Below the pieces are notes generated by a model. The model was given only the letters and a program-made list of their open reading frames with translations, ran no database searches and had not been told where the DNA came from. Shown here in pieces: positions 51,226 through 59,653 of a stretch of 64,000 nt of DNA. Every line of letters begins with the position of its first letter. Position 1 is the first letter of the stretch. Position numbers and translations under genes: made by a program. Origin of the DNA: Chloracidobacterium sp. CP2_5A (lineage in GTDB: Bacteria > Acidobacteriota > Blastocatellia > Chloracidobacteriales > Chloracidobacteriaceae); assembly GCA_002254845.1 (NCBI GenBank), contig NKPT01000004.1, positions 1 to 64,000 on the forward strand. The letters run 5' to 3'.

Positions 51226-54021
51226 ATGAAGCTTGCGTTCCTGCACGGGTTGACCGGCGCCGTCTTAGCTGCGGCGCTGTGTTTGCCTAGTCCGCTCCTC
51301 GCCCGCGCCATCAAGGCTGCCACGCCAGCGACCGCCGCGGATCTGCCGCCTGGCGTCACGCGCGTCGCCACCGTTGAAGGCATCACGGAGTACCGGCTTG
51401 AAAACGGTCTCCGCGTTTTGCTGTTCCCTGATCAGTCAAAGCAAGCCATCACCGTCAACATCACCTATCTGGTCGGCTCGCGTCACGAAAACTATGGCGA
51501 GACCGGCATGGCTCACCTGCTGGAGCACCTCCTGTTTAAGGGCACGCCGCGCCATCCGGACATCCCCAAGGAGCTTTCCGAGCATGGCGCGCGTCCAAAC
51601 GGCACGACCTGGCTTGACCGCACGAATTACTTCGAGACCTTTCAGGCAACTGAGGAAAACCTCCGGTGGGCGCTCGATCTGGAGGCCGACCGGATGGTGA
51701 ACAGCTTTATTGCCAAGAAAGATCTCGACTCTGAAATGACCGTCGTGCGCAACGAGTTTGAATCGGGCGAAAATAGTCCGTACCGCGTGCTGCTTCAGCG
51801 GACGCAGGCCGTCGCCTACGACTGGCACAACTATGGCAAATCCACGATTGGCGCGCGCTCCGACATCGAGAATGTGCCGATCGAGCGCCTCCAGGCGTTT
51901 TATCGCAACTACTACCAGCCAGATAACGCGGTGCTGCTCGTGGCTGGAAAGTTTGACGAGGAAAAAACGCTGAAGATGATTCAGGAATACTTTGGCGTCA
52001 TCCCGAAGCCGACGCGCGCGTTGCAGCCGACTTACACGCTTGACCCGACGCAGGATGGCGAGCGACAGGTCGTCATTCGGCGCGTGGGCGACACCAAAAT
52101 GGTCATGGCGTGTTACCACGTGCCGGCTGCGGCCCATCCCGACAAGCCAGCGGTTCAGATTCTGGCCGGCGTCATTGGGGACACCCCTTCCGGGCGACTG
52201 CACAAGGCGCTGGTGGAAGCCAAGAAAGGGGCGTTTGTGCAGGGCTTCAGCTTCGACAACAAAGAGCCGGGGCTGGTCAACTTCGCAGCCATCCTGCCGA
52301 CCGCCGGCGACATTGAGGAAGCCCGCAAGCTGCTGCTGATGACAATTGAGGAAACCGCCGCGGCCAAGCCGCCAACGGCTGAGGAAGTGGAGCGCATCCG
52401 GCGGCAGTACCTTGCTGACATCGAGCAGACGCTCAACAACTCCGAGCGATTGGGTCTGCAGCTAAGCGAGTGGATCGGCGCGGGCGACTGGCGACTGTTT
52501 TTCCTCAACCGCGACCGCCTGAAGCAGGTTACGGTCGCGGATGTGCAGCGCGTAGCCAAGGCCTACCTCAAGGCCGACAACCGCGCAGTGGGGATGTTCA
52601 TTCCGACCGAGAAGCCAGACCGGGCGGAAATTCCGCCAACGCCTGACGTGGCGGCGCTGGTAAAAGACTACAAGGGGAATGTCGCCGTCGCGGAAGGCGA
52701 GGCCTTTGATCCAACGCCGGCCAACATCGAGGCGCGCTCGCTGTATCCCGCGCCGCAGGGTGGCCTGGAGATGACGCTGCTGCCGAAAAAGACGCGTGGC
52801 AACACCGTCACGCTGACGATGACAATCCGGCTGGGCAACGAGCAGGCGCTGCGCAACCAGGCGGCGGTCGGCAATCTGACGGCCCAGATGCTGTCGCGCG
52901 GGACGAAGCGGAAAACGCGGCAACAAATCGCCGATGAGTTTGATCGCCTGAAGGCGCAGGGTGGCATTTTTGGCGGGGCGACCAGCGTGACCTTCAACGT
53001 GACGACGACGCGGGAAAATTTGCCTGATGTCATGCGACTTGGCGCGGAAGCGCTGCGCGAGCCATCGTTTCCGAAAAGCGAGTTCGAGCAGCTCAAGCAG
53101 GAGTCCATCGCCAGCATCGAGCAAGTCCGCCGCGAGCCTCAAAACGTGGCAATTACCGCCTTCCGGCGACACATCGCGCCCTACGCCAAGGAAGACGTCC
53201 GCTACACGCCTTTGCCCGACGAGCAGCTCGAGTGGATCAAGGCCGTGACGCTGGCGGATGTGAAGCGGTTTTACGAGACGTTTTACGGCATCTCCAACGC
53301 CCAGATCGCCGTTGTCGGCGACTTCGACCCGGCGGAGATCGAAAAGCTCGGCAACGAGCTGTTCGCCGACTGGAAGGCGAAGACGCCATTTGCTCGCATT
53401 GAGAACCCATTTCGAGCCATTCCGCCCGCGGATGAAACGTTTGAAACGCCCGACAAGGCCAATGCCTTCTTTGTCGCCGGGCAGCCGCTGGAAATTCGCG
53501 ACGATGACCCGGACTATCCTGCCTTGACGCTGGCCGGCTACATCTTTGGCGGCGGCTTTCTCAACTCCCGCCTAGCCACCCGCATTCGTCAAAAGGAAGG
53601 CATCAGCTACGGCGTTGGCGCCCAGTTGCAGGCGGGATCCCTGGATCGCAACGGGTTGTTCCTCGCCTTCGCCATTTATGCGCCGCAGAACCTCGCCCGG
53701 CTTGAGGCGGCCTTTAGGGAAGAGGTCGAGCGCGCCGCGCGGGAAGGCTTCACCTTTAAGGAGGTCGAGGCGGCCAAGACCGGCTATCTTCAGAGTCGGC
53801 AGGTGTCGCGGGCGCAGGACCGAGAACTGGCGCTGGGTCTGGTCAACGCCCGCTACCTTGGGCGACGGCCGACCTGGGACGCCGAGTTTGAAGCCAAAAT
53901 CAAGGCGCTGACGCCGGAGCAAGTTTCGGCGGCATTCGCCAAATACATCAGCTACGACAAGATGAGCCGTTTCAAGGCTGGCGACTTCGCCAAGGCGAAG
54001 GAAAGCGCGCCGCCGCAGTAA
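51226..54021 (+). CDS. Secreted M16-family zinc metallopeptidase (tandem pitrilysin domains)
   Basis: A 931-residue protein with a signal peptide (TGAVLAAALCLPSPLLARA). The first M16 domain carries inverted zinc motif HLLEH (His97, Glu100, His101) and a downstream Glu in VVRNEFESGENSP. The second domain (from about 490) lacks HxxEH, as usual for the noncatalytic half (YGVGAQLQAG, IAVVGDFDPAEIEKLG). Likely a periplasmic or outer-surface peptidase. A strong hairpin terminator follows. A PDZ-protein gene is the next gene on the same strand. Confidence 0.9.
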   Translation: MKLAFLHGLTGAVLAAALCLPSPLLARAIKAATPATAADLPPGVTRVATVEGITEYRLENGLRVLLFPDQSKQAITVNITYLVGSRHENYGETGMAHLLEHLLFKGTPRHPDIPKELSEHGARPNGTTWLDRTNYFETFQATEENLRWALDLEADRMVNSFIAKKDLDSEMTVVRNEFESGENSPYRVLLQRTQAVAYDWHNYGKSTIGARSDIENVPIERLQAFYRNYYQPDNAVLLVAGKFDEEKTLKMIQEYFGVIPKPTRALQPTYTLDPTQDGERQVVIRRVGDTKMVMACYHVPAAAHPDKPAVQILAGVIGDTPSGRLHKALVEAKKGAFVQGFSFDNKEPGLVNFAAILPTAGDIEEARKLLLMTIEETAAAKPPTAEEVERIRRQYLADIEQTLNNSERLGLQLSEWIGAGDWRLFFLNRDRLKQVTVADVQRVAKAYLKADNRAVGMFIPTEKPDRAEIPPTPDVAALVKDYKGNVAVAEGEAFDPTPANIEARSLYPAPQGGLEMTLLPKKTRGNTVTLTMTIRLGNEQALRNQAAVGNLTAQMLSRGTKRKTRQQIADEFDRLKAQGGIFGGATSVTFNVTTTRENLPDVMRLGAEALREPSFPKSEFEQLKQESIASIEQVRREPQNVAITAFRRHIAPYAKEDVRYTPLPDEQLEWIKAVTLADVKRFYETFYGISNAQIAVVGDFDPAEIEKLGNELFADWKAKTPFARIENPFRAIPPADETFETPDKANAFFVAGQPLEIRDDDPDYPALTLAGYIFGGGFLNSRLATRIRQKEGISYGVGAQLQAGSLDRNGLFLAFAIYAPQNLARLEAAFREEVERAAREGFTFKEVEAAKTGYLQSRQVSRAQDRELALGLVNARYLGRRPTWDAEFEAKIKALTPEQVSAAFAKYISYDKMSRFKAGDFAKAKESAPPQ

Positions 54022-54051
54022 GCGGCGCTTTTCCTCGCAGCGCCACGTTCC

Positions 54052-54094
54052 CGCGCCGGCGCGGAGAGTCGCTCTCCGCGCCGGACGCCTTTTT
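54052..54094 (+). terminator. Rho-independent terminator after the M16 peptidase gene
   Basis: A perfect 13-bp stem (54056-54068 and 54072-54084) closed by the loop tcg, followed by a five-T run (54090-54094). It lies about 35 bases past the M16 stop and isolates the PDZ gene. Confidence 0.8.
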
Positions 54095-54247
54095 CAGGGC
54101 TTCAGGCTCAAAAAGCCAAAATCGCTGGAACTTTCCTCGTCGTCTGTCGTGGTTTGCGGCCAAGCTTGGCAACTAGCCGCGGCGAAAAGCGCATTCGCTC
54201 ACGTAACCACTGCTCTTCACAATCAACAAACGCGAGGTCAAGCCTTT

Positions 54248-55267
54248 ATGCAACCGATTGCACAACCCCTTCGCGCAGCCATGGGTCGGCGACTGACTCA
54301 GGTTGCCTTTGCAACGGCTTTTCAGCTGTCCCTTTCCGCTACGCTGCTGGCCATTGAGTCACCGCTGGCCGCGCTGGATGAAGCGCCACAAGCGCCTTCA
54401 TCCCCGCCCATCGAAATCGAGTCAGCGCTCCGCCAGCCAAGCGTTTATTTGGGCGTCTTTCCCCAAACGCTCTCCGAGCAAAAGGCGACTGAGCTTGGCG
54501 TCTCGCCCCCGCAGGGCGTGTACTTGATAAAGGTCATCGAAGGCAGCCCGGCCGACAAAGCTGGACTCAAGCAGGGCGACGCGATTGTCTCCATCAACGG
54601 ACAAGCGATCATCAACGGCGAGCACTTTCGCGACTTGCTCCGCAAGCAAACGCCCGGACAGGCCATGACGCTGGGCGTTGTCCGCGACAAGCAACTGATT
54701 TCTGTTTCAGTTGTCCCGGAGAAGCCGCGCGTGAGCAGGCTGGCGCTGCCGGATGGGCAGTTTGGAATCGCCATTGACCCCGAAGCCAGCCGCAAATCGG
54801 CCGAGCGGATGCGCGAGATGGCGGAGCAAATGCGCCGCCTTGGCGAGCAACGCCGCTTCGAGCTAAAAGGCAACGGGATGACGATGGCGTATAGCGACCG
54901 AGGGCGGCTCGGCGTGCGGACGCAAACGCTTTCCGAGCAACTCGCGAGCTACTTCGGCGTCACCGAAGGCGTTCTGGTCACAGAAGTGCTGCCTGGCTCC
55001 GCGGCTGAAAAAGCCGGGATTCGCGCCGGCGACTGCCTGGTGAAGGTTGGCGACCGCCCCATCCGGGACGGCCGCGACTTGACCCAGGAGATACGCCGCG
55101 TCGAAGCCGGCGAAATCAAGGTGACGCTTGTGCGCAACAAGCAATCGCTCGTTGTGACGGCGACGCTTGACCCGGCCAAGCCGCAGGGCGCGCTTCAATT
55201 TGGGCCGCTTGATCTTTACTTCGAGGCGCGACCGCCGCGCATCGAGTTTTTCTACGGCCCGATGTGA
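54248..55267 (+). CDS. Secreted/membrane-associated protein with two PDZ domains
   Basis: A 339-residue protein from ATG 54248. A hydrophobic segment (QVAFATAFQLSLSATLLAIE) near residue 20 acts as a signal or anchor. Two PDZ domains: GVYLIKVIEGSPADKAGLKQ and GVLVTEVLPGSAAEKAGIRA with GDAIVSINGQ/GDCLVKVGDRP loops. A basic Met/Arg-rich linker joins them. There is no HtrA-type trypsin domain, so it is likely an adaptor or partner of another protease. Confidence 0.82.
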   Translation: MQPIAQPLRAAMGRRLTQVAFATAFQLSLSATLLAIESPLAALDEAPQAPSSPPIEIESALRQPSVYLGVFPQTLSEQKATELGVSPPQGVYLIKVIEGSPADKAGLKQGDAIVSINGQAIINGEHFRDLLRKQTPGQAMTLGVVRDKQLISVSVVPEKPRVSRLALPDGQFGIAIDPEASRKSAERMREMAEQMRRLGEQRRFELKGNGMTMAYSDRGRLGVRTQTLSEQLASYFGVTEGVLVTEVLPGSAAEKAGIRAGDCLVKVGDRPIRDGRDLTQEIRRVEAGEIKVTLVRNKQSLVVTATLDPAKPQGALQFGPLDLYFEARPPRIEFFYGPM

Positions 55268-55280
55268 GGAATCAAAGGGC

Positions 55281-55324
55281 GGGGAGGAAAGGCCCCGGCG
55301 ATAGGCCGCGCTCATCGCCTCCCC
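55281..55324. other. GC-rich inverted repeat between convergent genes
   Basis: GGGGAGG (55281-55287) pairs with CCTCCCC (55318-55324), with an inner GGCGAT/ATCGCC. No T-run follows; it may serve as a bidirectional stop or have no function. Confidence 0.35.
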
Positions 55325-55368
55325 GAGCCTTGACGCGGCCAACGCCAGCAATATCGCGGTTGGGGTCG

Positions 55369-56034
55369 TTACTGGGGCGGCTCGGCAAGGGCCGCCTCAA
55401 TCGCTTGCGTCAGCTCGGCCGAAAGCGGCTCGACGCTCGACGGGAAGACGGCGCGCAGCTTGCCGTCACGGCCAACTAGGTACTTGTGGAAGTTCCACCG
55501 CACTTCTCCGGCCAGCTTGTCATTGCCGCCGCCGGAGGTCAGGTATTGGTAGAGCGGGTGCTTGTTCGCGCCCTTGACAGCGATTTTGGAGAACATGTCA
55601 AACTTCACGCCGTAGTTCGAGGTGCAAAAATCCTTGATTTCGGCGTCCGTGCCCGGCTCCTGCGCGCCGAAGTCGTTGGAGGGAAAGCCCAGCACGCGCA
55701 GGCCCTTCTCGCGGTACTTCTGATGAAGCGCTTCCAGTCCCTTGTACTGCGGCGTATAGCCGCAGCGCGAGGCGACGTTGACTATCAACAGCACGCTGCC
55801 CTTGTAATCGCACAGATTGACATCCTTGCCATCGATATTTTTCATCGTGAAATCGAGCGCCGGCGGGCAGCCGGGCGTCGGGTTGGGGTTGGCGTAAGCC
55901 GGACTCGTCATGGCTGGCTGACCTCCTTCAGGTTGAGCGGATGCGGACGACTTGGGCTGGTCGGCCGACGCGGCGCAGCTAGCGCTGATCAGCGCCGTCA
56001 GCGCCAGTGAAAGCAAATCTCTTCGGTTCATCAT
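55369..56034 (-). CDS. Glutathione peroxidase-family protein (Cys type, lipoprotein-like)
   Basis: A 221-residue protein starting at ATG 56032-56034 (MMNRRDLLSLALTALISASC), a signal peptide with a possible lipobox ending at Cys20. The fold is Gpx: CDYKGSVLLIVNVASRCGYTPQY with the peroxidatic Cys (not Sec), GFPSNDFGAQEPG (Gln of the tetrad) and VRWNFHKYLVGRDG (Trp, Asn). It reduces hydroperoxides, probably with thioredoxin. Exported rather than cytoplasmic, which is less usual. The gene before it on this strand is a zinc-ribbon protein. Confidence 0.9.
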   Translation of the reverse strand: MMNRRDLLSLALTALISASCAASADQPKSSASAQPEGGQPAMTSPAYANPNPTPGCPPALDFTMKNIDGKDVNLCDYKGSVLLIVNVASRCGYTPQYKGLEALHQKYREKGLRVLGFPSNDFGAQEPGTDAEIKDFCTSNYGVKFDMFSKIAVKGANKHPLYQYLTSGGGNDKLAGEVRWNFHKYLVGRDGKLRAVFPSSVEPLSAELTQAIEAALAEPPQ

Positions 56035-56202
56035 AAAACTCCCTGCCGACTGGCGGACCGACTCCGCGGTCCGCCAGCGGATTTGACGCCTGCGGGTCGG
56101 CGGTAATGTGCCGCGCCCGCGCCGCGCCTGGCGGTACGTTTCACCGCATTTGATTATTTGATAATGCGAAACTGACAATGCGAGACCGGGCGCGGCGGCG
56201 GA

Positions 56203-56799
56203 TCACGGCGCTTTGGGCGACTCCCGGCACGGATCATTGAGAAGCTCGGTCGTGCGCTCGGTCACGCTTGCAGGCTCGGCTACTGTCGCTGGGGCTGGAA
56301 AGGTTGAGCGGTAGGGATGCTCGAAAGGCGGAACTGGCGCGTGACCGGACGGCAGTTGCCCGGTCATGCCGGCCGGCGGGACGGCGACCACCACGACCTG
56401 CGGCGGCGGCTCCTTCTTAAAGGCCATCCGCGCATAAAGCAACAACAGGATGCCGGCGAAAAGCATCAGCCCGCCAAAGCCGCTGAAAGAGGCGACGAAG
56501 CGGGACAGCCAGTGGCTGATGTTTTCCAGAACCGATGCCGAAATCCCAAGCGTCGCCGCTAGAAGCGGGCCGCCGATCATCAGCGCCCAGCCGGCCCGGC
56601 GCAGCTTGGCTCGTAATGCCTGGTCCTTCGAATGCTGAAGCGTCGCCAACCGCTCAGCGACCGCCGCCGCCATATCGCTTGGCATCTGCCCGTCTCCGGG
56701 CTGGAGCGCGCTGGTGACAATGGTCAAATTCATCCCGCATGCCTTGCAGAAGCTTTGGTCAGGAAGCTGAGTCTGGGTGCCACAGGTTGGACAAAACAT
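56203..56799 (-). CDS. Zinc-ribbon membrane protein of unknown function
   Basis: A 198-residue protein from ATG 56797-56799: MFCPTCGTQTQLPDQSFCKACG is a zinc ribbon (two CxxC). Two hydrophobic segments follow (WALMIGGPLLAATLGISAS and FGGLMLFAGILLLLYARMAF), then a Pro-rich tail. Similar 'zinc ribbon domain-containing' proteins occur widely and lack defined roles. It is encoded 168 bases upstream of the Gpx gene. Confidence 0.75.
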   Translation of the reverse strand: MFCPTCGTQTQLPDQSFCKACGMNLTIVTSALQPGDGQMPSDMAAAVAERLATLQHSKDQALRAKLRRAGWALMIGGPLLAATLGISASVLENISHWLSRFVASFSGFGGLMLFAGILLLLYARMAFKKEPPPQVVVVAVPPAGMTGQLPSGHAPVPPFEHPYRSTFPAPATVAEPASVTERTTELLNDPCRESPKAP

Positions 56800-57040
56800 G
56801 AGCGAGCGCAAACCTCCGGGCGGATGTCTAACAAAACCACAAGACGCCCCGGCTAGGCTACGGCGAGCGCGTCGGTCAGGCGCTTGCCTAGCCAACGGCA
56901 TTGACGGGAGCGCGGTTTCACTTTTCCAGATAACGGCGCGAAGTTGGGGCGGGTTCTATGTCCTGCTGGGTGAAAACAAGCTTGCCGCTGCCGGCGCATC
57001 TGAAAAATCCAGCTTAGTCCGGCTTAGGAAGCTTTCATCC

Positions 57041-57072
57041 GCCGGCGGCATGTATAGCCGGCGGCATGTATA
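57041..57072. repeat. 16-bp perfect direct tandem duplication at the der promoter
   Basis: gccggcggcatgtata occurs twice in a row (57041-57056, 57057-57072). Both copies end in tgtata; only the second continues to make TATAAT. Confidence 0.95.
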
Positions 57073-57074
57073 AT
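57067..57074 (+). promoter_or_regulatory. Putative der promoter (-10 TATAAT)
   Basis: tgtataat at 57067-57074 contains a perfect TATAAT (57069-57074) with an adjacent upstream TG. No good -35 is visible 17 bases upstream. Transcription would start near 57081, so the ATG at 57150 is the more credible start of der. Confidence 0.5.
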
Positions 57075-57149
57075 CGCGCCGCTCTAGCGCGGCGGCGCAT
57101 CCGTCGCGCGTCAAACTTATCGCTTCGCGAGGCCGCGCCCCTTTCCGCC

Positions 57150-58595
57150 ATGCGCCACCAGACACCGCCCCCGCCGTCCGAAGAAGCCATCCCGGCTGAG
57201 CAGCTTGCCGCCCTCGTGGACGAGCTGCCGCCGGCGCTTCAGCCGCCGCCGCCGCTGCCGAGCGTCGTCATCATCGGCCGCCCCAACGTCGGGAAGTCCA
57301 CGCTCTTCAACAAACTCATCGGACGGCGGCAAGCCATTGTCGGAGACGAGCCAGGCATCACCCGCGACCGCCGCTACGGCGTGGTCGAGTGGCTTGGGCG
57401 CAGCTTCGAGCTGGCGGACACCGGCGGCATCGTCCCGGACGAAGAGGCCATCATTCCAGCCAACATTTTCAAGCAAGCTTCCTTCGCTATCGAAGGCGCG
57501 GCGCTGCTGCTGTGGGTGGTGGACGCGCGCGAGGGCGTCACGCCGCTCGACGAGGAAGTGGCCCGCTTCCTGCGCGCCACGGGCAAGCCAGTCTTCGTCG
57601 TGGCCAACAAAGTCGAATCCGAGAGCGTCCGCGCGGCGGCGGGCGAGTTTTACCGCTTTGGCTTTGACGCGCTGTTTCCAGTCTCGGCGGAACACGGCAG
57701 CGGCGCGGCGGAACTCCTGGATGACATTCTGGCGTTCACCAACGCGCCGGTCGCCGCCCCGCCCCCGCCGGAACGGATTCGCGTGGCGGTCATCGGGCGT
57801 CCCAATGTCGGCAAGTCGTCGCTGGTCAATGCCATTCTTGGCGAAGAGCGAGTGATTGTGAGTCCGATTGCCGGGACAACCCGCGACGCGATTGACACTG
57901 ATCTGGTCCACAACGGACGCGCCTTCACGCTCATTGACACGGCCGGGATTCGCCGGAAAGGGCGAACGACGGCTATGGCGGAAAAGTTTTCGGTCATCAT
58001 GGCCCGCAAGGCGCTGGAGCGAGCCGATGTCGCCATCCTTATTCTCGACGCCATCGAGGGGCCGACGCACTTGGATGAAGTCATCGCCGGCTATGTCCTG
58101 GAAAGCGGCGCGTCGATCCTAATCGCGCTCAACAAGTGGGACCTCGTCGAGAAGGGCGCCGACACGGCCAAACGCTACGAAAGGCAACTGCGCGAGCGGG
58201 TGAAGTTCCTCGACTATGCCCCGGCGGTCTTCATTTCGGCGCTTACGGGACAGCGCGTAACGCGCCTGCTTGACCTCGCCGCCCGCGCCTATAAAGCGCG
58301 TTATCTGCGCATTCCGACCGGCGAGCTGAATCGCTTCTTCGCTGAATGCCTTGAAACGCCGCGCGCCACGCTGCCAACCAAAGCGCCGGTCAAGGTTCAT
58401 TATGTCACCCAAGCGCGGAGCGTGCCGCCAACCTTCGTCCTTTTCACAAACTCGACCAAAAAGCTTCACTTTTCTTACATCCGCTACGTCGAAAACCGGC
58501 TGCGCGAAAACTTTGACTTCTTTGCGACGCCCCTGCGGATTGTCTCGCGCCCGCGCATCAGCAAGCGTCAGCCAAAAGCCGTAGCCCCAGCCTAG
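57150..58595 (+). CDS. der: Ribosome-assembly GTPase Der (EngA)
   Basis: A 481-residue GTPase with two tandem G domains: GRPNVGKST (first) and GRPNVGKSS (second), with DTGGI and DTAGI G3 motifs, NKVE/NKWD G4, and a C-terminal KH-like domain (APVKVHYVTQARSVPPTFVLF). It acts in 50S assembly. A Pro-rich N-terminal extension precedes the first G domain. ATG 57150 is preferred over 57066 because the -10 box sits between them. queG starts 14 bases after the stop. Confidence 0.95.
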   Translation: MRHQTPPPPSEEAIPAEQLAALVDELPPALQPPPPLPSVVIIGRPNVGKSTLFNKLIGRRQAIVGDEPGITRDRRYGVVEWLGRSFELADTGGIVPDEEAIIPANIFKQASFAIEGAALLLWVVDAREGVTPLDEEVARFLRATGKPVFVVANKVESESVRAAAGEFYRFGFDALFPVSAEHGSGAAELLDDILAFTNAPVAAPPPPERIRVAVIGRPNVGKSSLVNAILGEERVIVSPIAGTTRDAIDTDLVHNGRAFTLIDTAGIRRKGRTTAMAEKFSVIMARKALERADVAILILDAIEGPTHLDEVIAGYVLESGASILIALNKWDLVEKGADTAKRYERQLRERVKFLDYAPAVFISALTGQRVTRLLDLAARAYKARYLRIPTGELNRFFAECLETPRATLPTKAPVKVHYVTQARSVPPTFVLFTNSTKKLHFSYIRYVENRLRENFDFFATPLRIVSRPRISKRQPKAVAPA

Positions 58596-58609
58596 TCTGC
58601 CAGGTCGCC

Positions 58610-59653
58610 ATGACTGCCTTGCCCCCAGTTGCGCCATCGGATGCCGTCGCCGCCTTCACCGAGCGCCTCAAGGCGCAGGCGCTGGCGTTGGGCTTTTCCA
58701 AAGTTGGCATCGCTCGCGCCGAGCCGCTCGAAGCCGAAGGGCGACGCCTAGAGGATTGGCTAGCGCGCGGCTATCACGCGACGATGGGCTGGATGGCGCG
58801 CACCGCCGAGAAGCGCGCGCGGCCAGAGCGGCTCTTGCCCGGCGTCAAGTCGGCGGTCGCTGTGGCGCTCAACTATGACACGCCGCTGCGCCACGCGGAC
58901 GCGCCCGGCGTCGCCAAGATTTCGCGCTACGCTTGGGGCGACGACTACCACGCCGTTTTGACCGAAAAGCTCGCGGCGCTACTGGACTGGGTGCGCGCCG
59001 AGCGCCCGACGGCAAATGGGTACATCGCGGTGGACGCCCAGCCGGCGATGGACAAAGCCTGGGCCGCGCGGGCCGGCCTCGGCTGGCTCGGCAAACACGG
59101 CAACATCATCACGCGCGAGTTTGGCTCCTGGGTGTTTCTGGGCGAGCTTTTCCTCGACATTGAGCTTGCGCCGGAGACGGACCTGGTCCCTGACCACTGC
59201 GGCGTTTGCACGGCCTGCCTCGAAGCTTGCCCGACGGGGGCGATTGTCGAGCCTTACGTGGTGGACGCCCGCCGGTGCATCTCATTCGCGACCATTGAAT
59301 CGAAGAGCGAAGCGCCAGAGATGGACACCCGCGGCTGGGTCTTCGGCTGCGATATCTGCCAGGATGTATGCCCTTGGTCGCGGTTTCGCCAGCCGACCGC
59401 GGAGCCGCGCCTGGCGCCCCGCGAGGGCATGGTCGCGCCGACCTTTGAAGAGCTGGACGCCCTGACGCCCGAAGCCTTCAAACAGCGGTTCGCCGGAACG
59501 CCGGTTTTGCGCGCCAAGCATCGCGGACTGAAGCGCAACCTCGCGGCGGCGCAGGGCCGCATCGCCAACCCGCCCGAGCTAAGCGTCGCGCCGCCCGCAA
59601 GCCAGGAGCTTCACCGAGACAGCGCCGCGTCAAAGCCGTCGAGCGAGCCATGA
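58610..59653 (+). CDS. queG: Epoxyqueuosine reductase
   Basis: A 347-residue cobalamin-dependent enzyme that reduces epoxyqueuosine to queuosine in tRNA. Two 4Fe-4S sites: CGVCTACLEACPTGAI and CDICQDVCPW. The N-domain has LGFSKVGIARAEPLE and VAVALNYDTP. Length suits the short, DUF1730-type form. It depends on cobalamin. Its 3' end overlaps the convergent TPR gene by 43 bases. Confidence 0.94.
   Translation: MTALPPVAPSDAVAAFTERLKAQALALGFSKVGIARAEPLEAEGRRLEDWLARGYHATMGWMARTAEKRARPERLLPGVKSAVAVALNYDTPLRHADAPGVAKISRYAWGDDYHAVLTEKLAALLDWVRAERPTANGYIAVDAQPAMDKAWAARAGLGWLGKHGNIITREFGSWVFLGELFLDIELAPETDLVPDHCGVCTACLEACPTGAIVEPYVVDARRCISFATIESKSEAPEMDTRGWVFGCDICQDVCPWSRFRQPTAEPRLAPREGMVAPTFEELDALTPEAFKQRFAGTPVLRAKHRGLKRNLAAAQGRIANPPELSVAPPASQELHRDSAASKPSSEP

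Larger units (their letters stand above)
56800..57149. other. 350-base divergent intergenic region
   Basis: No convincing gene. It contains the 16-bp tandem repeat with the putative der promoter near its plus-strand end, and presumably a minus-strand promoter for the zinc-ribbon gene that I cannot place. Confidence 0.45.

Noticed and set aside
55369-56034. Selenocysteine glutathione peroxidase
   Set aside because: The catalytic position is Cys and no in-frame TGA with a SECIS-like stem is present.
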